From assembly GCA_002356455.1 (NCBI GenBank), contig AP017968.1, positions 1,488,001 through 1,552,000 of the forward strand: a DNA stretch of 64,000 nucleotides, read 5' to 3'. The position numbers were made by a program, and so were the translations under genes. This document shows, in pieces, positions 46,036-56,261 of this stretch. Origin of the DNA: Fusobacterium varium. Its GTDB lineage: Bacteria; Fusobacteriota; Fusobacteriia; Fusobacteriales; Fusobacteriaceae. The first letter of the stretch is position 1, and each line of letters opens with the position of its first letter. Below the pieces are notes generated by a model. It searched no databases and was not told where the DNA came from. It was given only the letters and a program-made list of their open reading frames with translations.

Positions 46036-47562
46036 TATAGTTGCAGGTGGTTTTGATGAAATATCATAAGTCAATCTATTAATTCCCTTAACCTCATTTA
46101 AGATTCTGTTAGAAACTCTTTCTAAGAACTCAAATGGAAGGTGTGACCAAGTAGCAGTCATGAAGTCGATAGTATTAGCAGATCTCAATACAGCAGTATA
46201 TTCATAAGTTCTTTCATCTCCCATAACTCCAACAGATTTAACTGGAAGAAGAACAACAAATGCCTGGCTTACTTTAGTATAAAGGTCAGCAGCTCTTAAT
46301 TCTTCAATAAATATATCATCAGCTTCTCTTAAAATATCAGCTTTCTCTTTATCTACTTCACCAAGGATTCTGATTCCAAGTCCTGGACCTGGGAATGGAT
46401 GTCTGTCAACCATGTGATCAGGAATTCCAAGCTCTCTTCCTACTTTTCTTACTTCATCTTTGAAAAGTTCTCTTAAAGGCTCAAGAAGTTTAAATTTCAT
46501 ATCCTCTGGAAGTCCTCCAACATTGTGGTGAGATTTAATAGTCATTGAAGGTCCTTTTACTGACATAGATTCAATAACATCTGGATATATAGTTCCTTGA
46601 GCAAGGAATTCTACATCTTCAATCTTTTTAGCTTCTTCATCAAATACTTCAATAAATTCTTTTCCAATTATTTTTCTCTTAGTTTCAGGATCAGATACAC
46701 CAACTAATTTTGTAAGGAATCTATCTTCTGCATCAACACATTTAATATTCATATGGAAATTTTTTCCATATACTTCCATTACTTTTTTAGCTTCATCTTT
46801 TCTTAATAGTCCAGTGTCAACAAAAATACAAGTAAGCTGATCTCCAATAGCTTTGTGAATAAGAGTAGCAGCAACTGATGAGTCTACTCCTCCTGAAAGA
46901 CCAAGAAGAACTTTCTTATCTCCAACAGTTTCTTTGATGCTTTTTATAGTTTCTTCAATATAGTTACCCATAGACCAGTTTTGTTCACATTTAGCAACAT
47001 TGAAAACAAAGTTTTTAAGGATTTGTGTTCCATATTCTGAGTGAGTAACTTCAGCATGGAACTGGATACAGTAACTATTAACTTCAGGCAGATGCACAGC
47101 AGCTACACATGAGTCAGTGTGACCAATTTGAACAAATCCAGGAGCCATTTTAGTAACATGGTCATTATGGCTCATCCATACTTTAGAATTGTTAGGAATA
47201 CCTTGGAAAAGCGGACTGTCAGCAGAATCAATTAAAAGTTCAGCTTTACCAAATTCTTGTTTATCAGCTCTAGCAACTTCTCCTCCCATTAAGTGAGTAG
47301 TAAGCTGCATACCATAACAGATACCTAATACAGGAATACCTTTATAGAATAATTCTTTGTCTATAGTTGGAGCTCCTTCTGCATATACAGAGGAAGGTCC
47401 TCCAGAAAGGATTATTCCTTTAGGCTTTCTAGCAAGTATTTTTTCTAAAGGTTCAAAATATGGAACAACTTCAGCATAAACACCCATTTCTCTGACTCTT
47501 CTGGCAATCAGTTGATTGTATTGAGAACCAAAGTCCAGTATTACAATACTATTTTCTTTCAT
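46024..47562 (-). CDS. guaA: GMP synthase (glutamine-hydrolysing)
   Basis: A 512-residue enzyme that converts XMP to GMP with glutamine and ATP. The class I glutamine amidotransferase domain (residues 5-190) has the catalytic Cys82 in GICYGMQ and the later H-A-E triad part ([12 protein letters not shown]). The ATP pyrophosphatase domain starts with [12 protein letters not shown], and the dimerisation domain ends in the conserved KPPATIEWE. The ATG at 47562 follows TTTGGAGG; a longer frame has no support. The 3' end is the prophage attachment site and the product is complete. Confidence 0.98.
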   Translation of the reverse strand: MKENSIVILDFGSQYNQLIARRVREMGVYAEVVPYFEPLEKILARKPKGIILSGGPSSVYAEGAPTIDKELFYKGIPVLGICYGMQLTTHLMGGEVARADKQEFGKAELLIDSADSPLFQGIPNNSKVWMSHNDHVTKMAPGFVQIGHTDSCVAAVHLPEVNSYCIQFHAEVTHSEYGTQILKNFVFNVAKCEQNWSMGNYIEETIKSIKETVGDKKVLLGLSGGVDSSVAATLIHKAIGDQLTCIFVDTGLLRKDEAKKVMEVYGKNFHMNIKCVDAEDRFLTKLVGVSDPETKRKIIGKEFIEVFDEEAKKIEDVEFLAQGTIYPDVIESMSVKGPSMTIKSHHNVGGLPEDMKFKLLEPLRELFKDEVRKVGRELGIPDHMVDRHPFPGPGLGIRILGEVDKEKADILREADDIFIEELRAADLYTKVSQAFVVLLPVKSVGVMGDERTYEYTAVLRSANTIDFMTATWSHLPFEFLERVSNRILNEVKGINRLTYDISSKPPATIEWE

Positions 47563-47585
47563 AAAAACCTCCAAATTTAAAATAA

Positions 47586-47604
47586 AAGGAGCGAAATGCT
47601 CCTT
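47586..47604 (-). terminator. Hairpin in the guaA leader
   Basis: AAGGAGC-N5-GCTCCTT with a T-rich stretch downstream on the minus strand, about 25 bp before guaA. It may attenuate or process the guaA transcript. I see none of the conserved parts of a purine riboswitch. Confidence 0.5.
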
Positions 47605-47660
47605 GTTAAACAACTTGAAAACAAATATCAATCTTTATATGATATTTATTTGATTATAGA

Positions 47661-47689
47661 ATTCTATCATAAAATCGAAATCGTGTCAA
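47661..47689 (-). promoter_or_regulatory. guaA promoter
   Basis: On the minus strand TTGACA (47689-47684), 17 bp, TAGAAT (47666-47661). It starts at the end of the upstream HAD gene, giving guaA its own transcript with a leader of about 90 nt. Confidence 0.8.
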
Positions 47690-48480
47690 AAGAAAAATTT
47701 CTTTAGAAATTTGGCTACACCATTATTATCGTTCGTATCAGTGACATAATTAACTCTTGATTTTACTTCATGGGGAGCATTACCCATGGCAACACCATAT
47801 TTTACTGTTGTGAGCATTTCAATATCATTAATAGCATCACCAAAAGCTGCACACTCCTCAGGAGATATACCATAAGTTTTAAGAGTTCTTTCAAGCACCA
47901 GTCCTTTATTTACTTCTCTGTTTAAAACTTCATATAGAGTATCCATAGATTTAGCTTTGTATACTTTATTGCCTAGTATTTTTTCCACTTCCCTATTTAC
48001 TTCATCAAGAATGTCAGGAGTACCCATAAATACAGTTTTAGTCATTTCGTAATTGACAAAGCTGTAAAAGTCTTTTTCAATAGGAATAAGATCTCTTTCT
48101 CTGGCATATTCTAGAACCTCTTTTCTGCTGGAATCTTCTACATACCATTTATTATCCTGATAAAGGTTAAGAGGAACCCCCATTTTTCTGGCTATTCTTA
48201 TGACCTCTTTAACATATTCTTCTTGTAAAGGCAGTTCAAAGACAACTCTGTCATTTTGGTATTCAACAACTTTGGCTCCATTGTATGATATTACGACACC
48301 TCCAAGATTCAGATATTCTGCATATGGTTTGGCAGCATGATAAGTTCTGCCTGTAACTATAAATATTTTTACGCCTTGCTGTTCTAAGTCTTTAAGAACA
48401 TCTCTATTAATGTCCGAAATTTTTTTATCAGTTGTTAAAAGTGTTCCATCTAAGTCTAAAGCAACTGCTTTTATTTTCAT
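47686..48480 (-). CDS. Cof-type HAD-IIB phosphatase
   Basis: A 264-residue HAD hydrolase: motif I LDLDGTLL (Asp nucleophile), motif II IVTGRTYH, motif III with K (NREVNKGLVLERT), and motif IV AAFGDAINDIEML. The large cap domain (about 85-185) makes it the Cof/IIB type that dephosphorylates small sugar phosphates, FMN or similar. The substrate cannot be told. It lies upstream of guaA in the same direction. Confidence 0.92.
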   Translation of the reverse strand: MKIKAVALDLDGTLLTTDKKISDINRDVLKDLEQQGVKIFIVTGRTYHAAKPYAEYLNLGGVVISYNGAKVVEYQNDRVVFELPLQEEYVKEVIRIARKMGVPLNLYQDNKWYVEDSSRKEVLEYARERDLIPIEKDFYSFVNYEMTKTVFMGTPDILDEVNREVEKILGNKVYKAKSMDTLYEVLNREVNKGLVLERTLKTYGISPEECAAFGDAINDIEMLTTVKYGVAMGNAPHEVKSRVNYVTDTNDNNGVAKFLKKFFF

Positions 48481-48577
48481 TTTATCACCTCAATTGAATA
48501 AAAATATTGCTAAACTAATATGCATAGATTATAATACAGATTAAGAAAAATATCAAATTTAAAAAAAGAGGTGTAGG

Positions 48578-49183
48578 ATGATAAAAAATATTATATTTGA
48601 CTTAGGGAATGTACTTATTAAATACATTCCAGAAAATTTTTTAGAAAAAAATGTGGAAAAAAAGAGACATAAAAAGTTTATAGAAACTATTTTTAAAAGT
48701 GAAGAATGGTTGGAATTGGATAAAGGAACTTTATCATATGAAAATGCAATAGAAAAATTTGCAGAAATAATTCCAGAAGATAGAGAAAATATAGAGAAAC
48801 TTTTTAAAAATAATATAATGGACTGTTTAATGCCGATAGAAGAAAATATTCAAATATTAAAGAAACTGAAAGAGAAAGGATACAATTTATTTATTCTTTC
48901 TAATTTTCACAGACCTGCATTTGAACAGGTACAAAATGAGTGGGAATTTTTTAATGAGTTTGATGGAGGGGTTATATCATGCTATTGCCATTTGTTAAAG
49001 CCAAATCAAAGAATATATGAGCTATTATTAGCTAAATATGGGCTTATTCCTGAAGAAACATTATTTATAGATGATGCAAAAATTAATGTAGAAGGAGCAG
49101 AAAAAATAGGAATAACAGGAATTCATCTTGATTTACCAGAAATGTTAGAGAAACTATTAAAAGATAAAGGGATAGAGCTATAA
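48578..49183 (+). CDS. HAD-IA family phosphatase (YihX-like)
   Basis: A 201-residue HAD hydrolase with motif I FDLGNVLI (the nucleophile Asp, then N instead of the usual D), motif II ILSNFH, K in HLLKPNQRIYE and motif IV LFIDDAKINVEGAE. The small helical cap and FDLGNVL start are those of the YihX/epoxide-hydrolase-like group, which dephosphorylates sugar 1-phosphates in E. coli. Transcribed opposite to the other HAD gene. Confidence 0.88.
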   Translation: MIKNIIFDLGNVLIKYIPENFLEKNVEKKRHKKFIETIFKSEEWLELDKGTLSYENAIEKFAEIIPEDRENIEKLFKNNIMDCLMPIEENIQILKKLKEKGYNLFILSNFHRPAFEQVQNEWEFFNEFDGGVISCYCHLLKPNQRIYELLLAKYGLIPEETLFIDDAKINVEGAEKIGITGIHLDLPEMLEKLLKDKGIEL

Positions 49184-49542
49184 AATTAATAAACACTGTT
49201 AACTAAAAAGAAAGTGATTACCATCTTGAAGATTATTAAAAAAAAGATTGAATCTTAAAAATACTGAGAAAGGTATATAAATAAAGAAAAATTAGATAAA
49301 ATAATTTAAAATATGTTATTATGAATTAATTAAATACTTTTTTTAATTACTTAAATATCTTTTGGTGATGTTATTATTGGAGAGACTTAAAAATTTTTTT
49401 AAAAAAATGAAATTTTCGATACACAAATAAGAAAATTTGTAGTATAATACGAGAAAGTCATAGTGTGTATTTAAAAACCAGGAATAAAGTTGGTTTTTTA
49501 ATATATATTTTATAACCAAAACAGACAAAGGGGGAAAAGAAA
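49184..49542 (+). promoter_or_regulatory. Upstream region of the TPR regulator, with leader hairpin
   Basis: A -10-like TATAAT (49444-49449 area) precedes AAAACCA-N10-TGGTTTT (49474-49497) with six T following, a terminator-like hairpin in the leader of the next gene. It may attenuate transcription. The rest of the stretch shows nothing I can support. Confidence 0.45.
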
Positions 49543-50772
49543 ATGTTTTTGTCACCAGAAGAAAAATTGTTAGCCTTTAGAAAAAAGCATAAAATAACTC
49601 AAGGAGAATTAGTGGGGGATGATATTACTAGAGTTTTTTTAGGTATGATTGAAATAGGTAAAAGGTCACTGACAGAAAAAACAGCTAAATTGCTTTGTAA
49701 AAATTTTACTAAGATATTAGGTGAAAGAGGGATAAAAGATTCTATAAAGTTAAGTGATCTTATGAAAACAAAGGAAGAACAGGCTTTAGAATATTTAGAA
49801 AATGTAACTAAGGATGTAAATTCAGATCTTAAGGAAAATATTTGGGAAATAGAAGAAGCTCTTTTTGAATTAAATGACAATGATAGAAGTGAATATTGCA
49901 TGAAACTTTTTGTAAGATTTGCAAATGAAAAGAATTATTTAAATGCAAGAGATTATATTTTAAAATCTCTTCATGGTATTAGAAAAATAGTTGATCTAAA
50001 AGAAAAGTTATTAGAAATTATGAAACTTAATAAAATACTAGGAGATTACAAAAATAGTGTATTTACTTATAGAAAATTTGAAGACAGACTTTTAAAAGAA
50101 AAATGGAGCAGAGAATATGAAATGCTTCAATATAAATATGCAGAAGCTTTAGTAGAGACAGAGGGATATACAGAAGCTTTAAATATATTGAAACTTCTAT
50201 TTAAAAAGTCTAAAAATGAAGATTTCTTATTTGAAGTAAGAAAAATGATAGCTAAAACTTATAAAAATATGAGTGATTATGAAGAAGCGTCTAAAGAATA
50301 TGTATCTTTAGCTAAAGGAAGAAGTTCTGAGGAAAAAGCAGAAGCATATAGTAAACTTATTGAGATAGGAATAATTACTGGAGATAAGGTATTCTTGAAA
50401 AAATTCTATGAAAAGTGTAAAGATAATTATGAGATAAATGGAATAAAAGAAGAATGTGATAACTTTGATGTACTTGTTCTGTTAGCAAAAGGTGCAAAAG
50501 AATTAGGAAAAACAAAGGATAGCAGATCATTTTATATGGAAGCATTAATGGTAGGAAAAAATTCTGGATGTGAAGTAGAAGAAAGAATGGAAATAATAAC
50601 TGAGCTATTCCAAATGTTTGAAAAAAGTGATTTCTATTCTGTACAGAGTATAGAAAATGAATATATAAGTTTATTGGAACTAAAAAAAGATTATAAACCA
50701 GCTATAAAAATACTTGAATATTATCAAAAAAATATGCCTAGTGAAGTTTTAAAAAAGTTTGAAATATTTTAA
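49543..50772 (+). CDS. HTH/TPR regulator
   Basis: A 409-residue protein. Residues 5-65 form an atypical XRE helix-turn-helix (LLAFRKKHKITQGELVGDDI, EIGKRSLTEKTAKLL). Residues 90-400 are helical pairs like TPR repeats (for example EYEMLQYKYAEALVETEGYTEAL in part: YKYAEALVETEGYTEAL). This is the layout of RRNPP/Rap-like regulators that may bind peptides, but a purely protein-binding role is possible. AAAGGGGGAAAAG precedes the ATG; terminator at 50780-50812. Confidence 0.75.
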   Translation: MFLSPEEKLLAFRKKHKITQGELVGDDITRVFLGMIEIGKRSLTEKTAKLLCKNFTKILGERGIKDSIKLSDLMKTKEEQALEYLENVTKDVNSDLKENIWEIEEALFELNDNDRSEYCMKLFVRFANEKNYLNARDYILKSLHGIRKIVDLKEKLLEIMKLNKILGDYKNSVFTYRKFEDRLLKEKWSREYEMLQYKYAEALVETEGYTEALNILKLLFKKSKNEDFLFEVRKMIAKTYKNMSDYEEASKEYVSLAKGRSSEEKAEAYSKLIEIGIITGDKVFLKKFYEKCKDNYEINGIKEECDNFDVLVLLAKGAKELGKTKDSRSFYMEALMVGKNSGCEVEERMEIITELFQMFEKSDFYSVQSIENEYISLLELKKDYKPAIKILEYYQKNMPSEVLKKFEIF

Positions 50773-50779
50773 AATAGTA

Positions 50780-50812
50780 ACTCTCTCCTTTAATATGGAG
50801 AGAGTTTTTTTA
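50780..50812 (+). terminator. Terminator of the HTH/TPR gene
   Basis: ACTCTCTCC (50780-50788) with GGAGAGAGT (50797-50805), followed by a run of T. Confidence 0.9.
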
Positions 50813-50813
50813 T

Positions 50814-50843
50814 ATAAAAAAACCACCGCTTTAAGGCAGTGGT
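50814..50843 (-). terminator. Terminator of crr
   Basis: On the minus strand CCACTGC and GCGGTGG form a stem with one mismatch, followed by seven T. Confidence 0.75.
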
Positions 50844-50849
50844 CAAGAA

Positions 50850-51350
50850 TTAATTATTTTTTAATTGAACTCTCATTAAAAGATCTCCAACTTTAACATC
50901 TTTACCTTTAGATACAACATCAATTTTTTCTATCATATCCATATTATTTATAATAACAGGAGTTTTTACTGAAGGTACCTTACTTTTAATAAATTCAAGA
51001 TCATATTCAACCAGCTTATCTCCAACTTTAACTTGATTTCCAGCAGCTACCCTTTTAAATCCTTCACCTTTTAAAGTAACAGTATCTATTCCAAAGTGGA
51101 CTATCATTTCAAGTCCGTTTGGAGTTTCAAAACTTACTGCATGGTTAGTTTCAAAAATATCTATTTCACCATCAACTGGAGCACAAACTACTCCTTCAGC
51201 AGGATCAATAGCACATCCATCTCCTACCATTTTTTGAGCAAAAGCTTCATCAGGAACTTCTGATAAATCTATAACTTTTCCATTAAGCGGAGAATATATA
51301 TCAAACCATTCCTCTTCTTTCTTTTTCTTAAACATGTCAAATAATCCCAT
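50850..51350 (-). CDS. crr: PTS glucose-type IIA component
   Basis: A 166-residue EIIA(Glc). It carries the phospho-His motif in MIVHFGIDTV and the second active-site His in the upstream NHAVSFE strand, with the usual beta-sandwich ending in DLLMRVQL. It passes phosphate from HPr to sugar-specific permeases and in many bacteria regulates carbon use. As a stand-alone protein it matches Crr. It is transcribed alone, with its own terminator. Confidence 0.93.
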   Translation of the reverse strand: MGLFDMFKKKKEEEWFDIYSPLNGKVIDLSEVPDEAFAQKMVGDGCAIDPAEGVVCAPVDGEIDIFETNHAVSFETPNGLEMIVHFGIDTVTLKGEGFKRVAAGNQVKVGDKLVEYDLEFIKSKVPSVKTPVIINNMDMIEKIDVVSKGKDVKVGDLLMRVQLKNN

Positions 51351-51734
51351 ATTTTCCTCCCTATTTTTTAAGATTTAGAAATTATAAACAATGTATATAA
51401 GATATTATTTCACACTTTTCAAAATAAATCAAATTATTATTTGAGAAATTTTAAACCATAAACAGTAATGTTTCTAAACTACAATATTAATAATAAGTAA
51501 TAGATAAATAAAGAGGAAAAATTTTAAGAGAGAGTATAATATAATATATAAAGAAAAACAATTTTTAAACTGAGTAATAAAATATAAAATATATGTAACG
51601 AAAAAAGAATAAAAAAAAATATTGTTTTAAAATAGTTGACAAAATAAAAAAAGTGTTCTATAATCAAAATATAGAAAATAATTATTGTTATGAATTAGTT
51701 AATAATATATAAGATAATGAAGGAGGTTGGTTAT
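51351..51734. other. Divergent intergenic region of crr and clpB
   Basis: It carries the clpB promoter (51636-51664). No CIRCE-type repeat (TTAGCACTC/GAGTGCTAA) is present. The crr side has a TATAAT but no clear -35. Confidence 0.6.
51636..51664 (+). promoter_or_regulatory. clpB promoter
   Basis: TTGACA (51636-51641), 17 bp, TATAAT (51659-51664): a full consensus sigma-70 promoter, 70 bp before the ATG. Confidence 0.88.
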
Positions 51735-54311
51735 ATGAATCCAAACAAATTTACAGAGAATTCATTACTTGCTTTAAATGAAGCTCAAGCTCTTACTATG
51801 AGAGCTAAACAGCAAACAATAAAACCTGAATTTTTGGCATTGGCACTTTTAAAAAATCCAGAAGGACTTATTCCAAGAATTATAGAAAAGCTTGAATTGA
51901 ATCTCAATTATATTATTGGGCAGATAGAAAATGAAGTGAATAAATTCCCTAGAATAGAAGGAAGCAGTTTGGGAGATGTCACTTTAGATCAATCTACTCA
52001 TAGGGTTTTAATAGAAGCAGAGAATATAATGGAAAAGATGGGAGATTCTTACGTTAGTGTAGAACATATCTTTTGGGCCTTAATAAAGGAAATGCCTCTA
52101 CTGAAAAAAATAGGAATAGATGAAAAAAAATATGAAACAGCAGTAAAAGAAGTAAGAGGTAATCAAAAGGTAGACTCTCAAAATCCAGAAGCAACATATG
52201 AAGTACTTGAAAAATATGCAAGAGATCTTGTTGAATTAGCAAGACAGGGTAAAATAGATCCAATTATAGGAAGAGATAGTGAAATAAGAAGAACTATACA
52301 AATAATCTCAAGAAGAACAAAAAATAATCCTATACTAATAGGGGAACCTGGAGTAGGTAAAACTGCTATAGCCGAAGGTCTTGCTCAGAGAATACTTAAT
52401 GGTGATGTTCCGGAATCATTAAAAGGAAAGAAACTTTACTCATTAGATATGGGTGCTTTGATAGCTGGAGCAAAATTCAGAGGAGAATTTGAAGAAAGAC
52501 TTAAAGGTGTATTAAAAGAAGTAGAAAGTTCAAATGGAAATATAATATTGTTTATAGATGAAATACACACTATAGTTGGTGCTGGAAAAACTGATGGAGC
52601 AATGGATGCTGGAAATATTTTAAAACCTATGCTTGCCAGAGGAGAGGTAAGAGTAATAGGAGCTACTACTATAGATGAATATAGAAAGTATATTGAAAAA
52701 GATGCTGCTCTTGAAAGAAGATTCCAGATAGTAATGGTTGATGAACCTACTGTTGAAGACACTATATCTATTTTAAGAGGGCTTAAAGAAAAGTTTGAAA
52801 TGTATCATGGAGTAAGAATATCTGACTCAGCAATAGTTTCAGCAGCTACTTTGAGTAATAGATATATAGCAGATAGACAGCTTCCAGATAAAGCTATTGA
52901 CCTTATAGATGAAGCAGCAGCCATGATAAGAACAGAAATTGACTCTATGCCAGCAGAACTAGATGAATTGACTAGAAAAAGTATGCAGTTGGAAATAGAA
53001 AAGGAAGCTTTGAAAAAAGAAACAGATCAAGGATCAAAAGATAGATTGGAAATACTTGAAAAAGAACTTGCAGAAATGAATGCTAAAAAATCTTTGCTAA
53101 AATCACAATGGGAATTGGAAAAAAGAGATATAACTAAGGTTAAACAGCTTAAAGAAGAAGCAGAAAAAGTAAAACTTGAAATGGAACAAGCTGAAAGAAA
53201 TTATGATTTGAGCAGATTGTCAGAATTAAAATATGGAAAATTAGCAGGTATTGAAAAAGAAATACAGGAGCAGCAGGAAAAATTAGATGCAACTTATGGA
53301 AACAGTGGATTATTAAAACAAGAAGTTACTGCTGATGAAATAGCAGATATTGTTTCTAAATGGACAGGTATTCCAGTATCTAAATTAGCTGAAACTGAAA
53401 AAGAAAAAATACTTAATTTAGAAAATACTTTAAAAAATAGAGTAAAAGGACAAGATGAAGCTGTAAAAGCAGTAGCAGATACTATGATAAGGTCAAGAGC
53501 TGGATTAAAAGATAAAAATAGGCCTATGGGTTCATTTATATTCTTAGGACCAACAGGAGTTGGAAAAACTTATCTTGCTAAATCTTTAGCTTATAACTTA
53601 TTTGATAATGAAGACAATGTTATAAGAATAGATATGAGTGAATATATGGATAAATTCTCTACTACTAGATTGATAGGAGCACCTCCAGGATATGTAGGTT
53701 ATGAAGAGGGAGGACAGCTGACAGAAGCTGTAAGAACAAAACCTTATTCAGTAATCTTATTCGATGAAATAGAAAAAGCTCATCCAGATGTATTTAATAT
53801 TCTTCTTCAAGTTCTTGATGATGGTAGACTTACAGATGGTCAAGGTAGAATGATAGACTTTAAAAATACATTGATAATTATGACATCTAATATAGGAAGT
53901 CATTTAATACTTGAAGATATTAATTTAAAAGAAGAAACAAAAGAGAGAGTACTTGATCAATTAAAAGCTAATTTCAGACCTGAGTTCTTAAACAGGGTAG
54001 ATGAAATTATTATATTTAAAGCACTGGATTTAGCTTCAATAAAAGATATTGTAAGACTATCATTAGAATCAGTGCAAGAAAAAGTAAAAGATAGATATAT
54101 TGAGCTGCATTTTACAGAACCAGTTATTGAATATTTGGCAACTAATGCATATGATCCTCAATATGGAGCTAGACCACTTAGACGTTATATTCAAAAACAA
54201 CTTGAAACATCACTTGCAAAAATGATACTTTCTAACAGAATTAAAGAAAGAGATAAAGTGGATGTAGAACTTGTAAATGGACAGATAGAATTTAAAGTAA
54301 GAGAGAAATAA
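51735..54311 (+). CDS. clpB: ClpB disaggregase
   Basis: An 858-residue AAA+ chaperone that pulls proteins out of aggregates with DnaK. Order: N-terminal repeat domain (1-145), AAA1 with Walker [15 protein letters not shown] and Walker B LFIDEIHT, the middle coiled-coil domain (about 400-520) that distinguishes ClpB from ClpC/ClpA, and AAA2 with [14 protein letters not shown] and [13 protein letters not shown]. The pore loops [12 protein letters not shown] (near AAA1) and GYVGYEEGG (AAA2) are present. No IGL/F loop for ClpP is visible. The ATG at 51735 follows GAAGGAGG. Confidence 0.97.
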   Translation: MNPNKFTENSLLALNEAQALTMRAKQQTIKPEFLALALLKNPEGLIPRIIEKLELNLNYIIGQIENEVNKFPRIEGSSLGDVTLDQSTHRVLIEAENIMEKMGDSYVSVEHIFWALIKEMPLLKKIGIDEKKYETAVKEVRGNQKVDSQNPEATYEVLEKYARDLVELARQGKIDPIIGRDSEIRRTIQIISRRTKNNPILIGEPGVGKTAIAEGLAQRILNGDVPESLKGKKLYSLDMGALIAGAKFRGEFEERLKGVLKEVESSNGNIILFIDEIHTIVGAGKTDGAMDAGNILKPMLARGEVRVIGATTIDEYRKYIEKDAALERRFQIVMVDEPTVEDTISILRGLKEKFEMYHGVRISDSAIVSAATLSNRYIADRQLPDKAIDLIDEAAAMIRTEIDSMPAELDELTRKSMQLEIEKEALKKETDQGSKDRLEILEKELAEMNAKKSLLKSQWELEKRDITKVKQLKEEAEKVKLEMEQAERNYDLSRLSELKYGKLAGIEKEIQEQQEKLDATYGNSGLLKQEVTADEIADIVSKWTGIPVSKLAETEKEKILNLENTLKNRVKGQDEAVKAVADTMIRSRAGLKDKNRPMGSFIFLGPTGVGKTYLAKSLAYNLFDNEDNVIRIDMSEYMDKFSTTRLIGAPPGYVGYEEGGQLTEAVRTKPYSVILFDEIEKAHPDVFNILLQVLDDGRLTDGQGRMIDFKNTLIIMTSNIGSHLILEDINLKEETKERVLDQLKANFRPEFLNRVDEIIIFKALDLASIKDIVRLSLESVQEKVKDRYIELHFTEPVIEYLATNAYDPQYGARPLRRYIQKQLETSLAKMILSNRIKERDKVDVELVNGQIEFKVREK

Positions 54312-54319
54312 TAAAAAAA

Positions 54320-54351
54320 GGGAATAACCAAAATTTGGTTATTCCCTTTTT
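54320..54351. terminator. Bidirectional terminator between clpB and the flavoprotein gene
   Basis: GGGAATAACCAAA and TTTGGTTATTCCC, a 13-bp perfect stem, with runs of A before and T after. Confidence 0.92.
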
Positions 54352-54362
54352 AATATATATAA

Positions 54363-56072
54363 TTATTTAGAATTTTTAACAAAATCAGCAGCAGTTTCAC
54401 CAGCTATTTTACCAAAAACTGTGATATCAGTTACTGCATTTCCACCAATTCTGTTCCCACCATGTACTCCACCAGTAATTTCACCAGCAGCATATAGTCC
54501 AGGGATAACTTTTCCTTCTGGAGTAAGAACCTGAGTATTAGTATTGATACGAACTCCTCCCATAGTATGGTGAATAGCAGGAGATACTTCAATAGCATAG
54601 AATGGAGCTTTTACAAGTTCTCTAGGAAGTCCTTTTTTACCAAAGTCTTTATCTTCACCAGCTTTAACATATCCATTATAAGTATTAATAGTTTCAACAA
54701 AAGTTTTTGATTCTATTCCCACTTTTTTAGCTAATTCTTCTAAAGTAGGAGCTTCTACTGCAAATCCTTGTTTAACATATCCATTTATAGCAGAAAGATT
54801 TTCTCTTGTACCTTGATCAAATACTAGGAAAGCACTTGCACCTTTTTGAGCAAGTTCAGCTTTAGAAACAACATCTCTAGTTTCAAGTTCATTGATAAAT
54901 CTTTTACCATCTCTATTGATTAAAATTGCTCCTTCTCCTCTTACACTTTCAGTAATCATAGCAGTATTGTTATGAACAACAGTAGGATGAGTTTGAATTT
55001 CAGGCATATCAACAAGGTCAGCTCCAGCAGCTTTAACCATTTTGATACCTTCACCAGTAATAGCAGGACTGTTAGTAGAACCAAATCCTTTAAGAGCAGG
55101 ATTGTATTCCTCTATCATAGCAGGATTAGCTCCAAATCCACCTGTAGCCATAATTACAGCTTTAGCGGAAATAACATAAGTTTTTCCTTTATGTTTAACC
55201 TCTACACCAGTAACTTTGTCTCCAGTTTTTATTAGTTTAGTAACTTCACTTTCAGTTCTGATTTCAATACCTAATTTATCAGCAGTATCACTAAGAGCAG
55301 CTACTACAACAGGGCCCACAGCCTTTCCGCCAGTTGGTCTGTGAATCCTTTTTACACTTTGACCACCAGAAAAAGAAACTTCTGTAAGGTCAGTTCCTTT
55401 TGAAATAAGCCAATCAATAATATGTTTAGATTCTTCAGTCATTTTTTTAAGAAGTTCAGGATTATTTTTATTTTTTCCACCTTTCATAGTATCATTATAG
55501 AAAAGTTCTTCTGAATCTTCAATACCTAATTTTTTTTGAAGAGAGGTATTAGCAGCGTTTATACCACCAGTTGCATAGTTAGTATTTCCACCTAACATAG
55601 CCATTTTTTCTAAAAGAATAACATTAGCTCCTTTTTCTTTTGCAGCAATAGCAGCAGTAAGTCCGGCACCTCCGCCACCAACTACAACAATATCAGTAGA
55701 TATGTCAGTAAGAACTACATCAGCTTTTTTAGCAGGTGTTTTACTTACTAATTTGATACCAGCTTGAGCCACAGCAGAACCTACAGCTTCTTTTATTCCC
55801 TCAGAAGTATAAGTAGCTCCAGCAACATTATCGACTTCAATGCTCTGGTTTTCTACAATTTCTTTAGTGACCTGTTCCATAGCTTTTTTAGTAAAAGCAG
55901 TTTCTTCATGTTTTAGTATTTCTACCCCTTTGATTTCATTTCCCTCATAAGTAACATTAACTTTGATGTCTCCTTTATAACCTGCTCCAACACCTTCAAT
56001 AGTTTTAGCATCAGCTACAGAAAATGTCATAATAGTTAAAGCAGACAATAAACATAACAGTTTTTTTCTCAT
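54363..56072 (-). CDS. Exported flavoprotein reductase with FMN-binding and FAD domains
   Basis: A 569-residue protein. Signal peptide (MRKKLLCLLSALTIMTFSVADA). Residues 25-105 are an FMN-binding domain with the flavinylation motif in NVAGATYTSEG (FMN joined to the Thr by ApbE). Residues 125-569 are a fumarate-reductase-type FAD domain (VVVGGGGAGLTAAIAAKEKG, LLEKMAMLGGNT, ETRDVVS, HHTMGGVRI, GGVHGGNRIGGNA). It would reduce fumarate, urocanate or a similar acceptor in the periplasm, taking electrons from the bound FMN. The exact acceptor cannot be told. A paralogue without the FMN domain is encoded upstream. Confidence 0.92.
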   Translation of the reverse strand: MRKKLLCLLSALTIMTFSVADAKTIEGVGAGYKGDIKVNVTYEGNEIKGVEILKHEETAFTKKAMEQVTKEIVENQSIEVDNVAGATYTSEGIKEAVGSAVAQAGIKLVSKTPAKKADVVLTDISTDIVVVGGGGAGLTAAIAAKEKGANVILLEKMAMLGGNTNYATGGINAANTSLQKKLGIEDSEELFYNDTMKGGKNKNNPELLKKMTEESKHIIDWLISKGTDLTEVSFSGGQSVKRIHRPTGGKAVGPVVVAALSDTADKLGIEIRTESEVTKLIKTGDKVTGVEVKHKGKTYVISAKAVIMATGGFGANPAMIEEYNPALKGFGSTNSPAITGEGIKMVKAAGADLVDMPEIQTHPTVVHNNTAMITESVRGEGAILINRDGKRFINELETRDVVSKAELAQKGASAFLVFDQGTRENLSAINGYVKQGFAVEAPTLEELAKKVGIESKTFVETINTYNGYVKAGEDKDFGKKGLPRELVKAPFYAIEVSPAIHHTMGGVRINTNTQVLTPEGKVIPGLYAAGEITGGVHGGNRIGGNAVTDITVFGKIAGETAADFVKNSK

Positions 56073-56108
56073 TTTTCACCCCTTATTAAAATATATAGTG
56101 TTTTTTTT

Positions 56109-56170
56109 ATGCATAAAATGATGCATACCATTACTATTATATTATATATTATATATAAAAAGAATGTCAA
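56109..56170 (-). promoter_or_regulatory. Promoter and ATGCAT repeats of the FMN flavoprotein gene
   Basis: Minus strand TTGACA (56170-56165), 18 bp, TATAAT (56146-56141). Downstream, ATGCAT occurs at 56121-56126 and 56109-56114, an inverted repeat that could be an operator or a leader hairpin. Confidence 0.7.
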
Positions 56171-56213
56171 ATATTTATTTTAAAAATCTATTTTTTAGTT
56201 TTGAAGATAATAA

Positions 56214-56237
56214 AAGAGTGACTAAAAAGTCACTCTT
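56214..56237 (-). terminator. Terminator of the second flavoprotein gene
   Basis: AAGAGTGACT-AAAA-AGTCACTCTT, 10-bp perfect stem, T run on the minus strand. Confidence 0.88.
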
Positions 56238-56261
56238 AAATTTAATATAAATTATTTAAAG

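Noticed and set aside
47563-47685. Purine riboswitch in the guaA leader
   Set aside because: The leader lacks the conserved core and paired loops of purine riboswitches; only a simple terminator-like hairpin is present.
49343-49555. 70-codon minus-strand frame before the HTH/TPR gene
   Set aside because: It runs over the leader hairpin and promoter of the next gene, has no ribosome site and is low in complexity.
51351-51734. CIRCE or CtsR control of clpB
   Set aside because: No TTAGCACTC-N9-GAGTGCTAA and no tandem GGTCAAA-type heptads are seen; the promoter is plain sigma-70.
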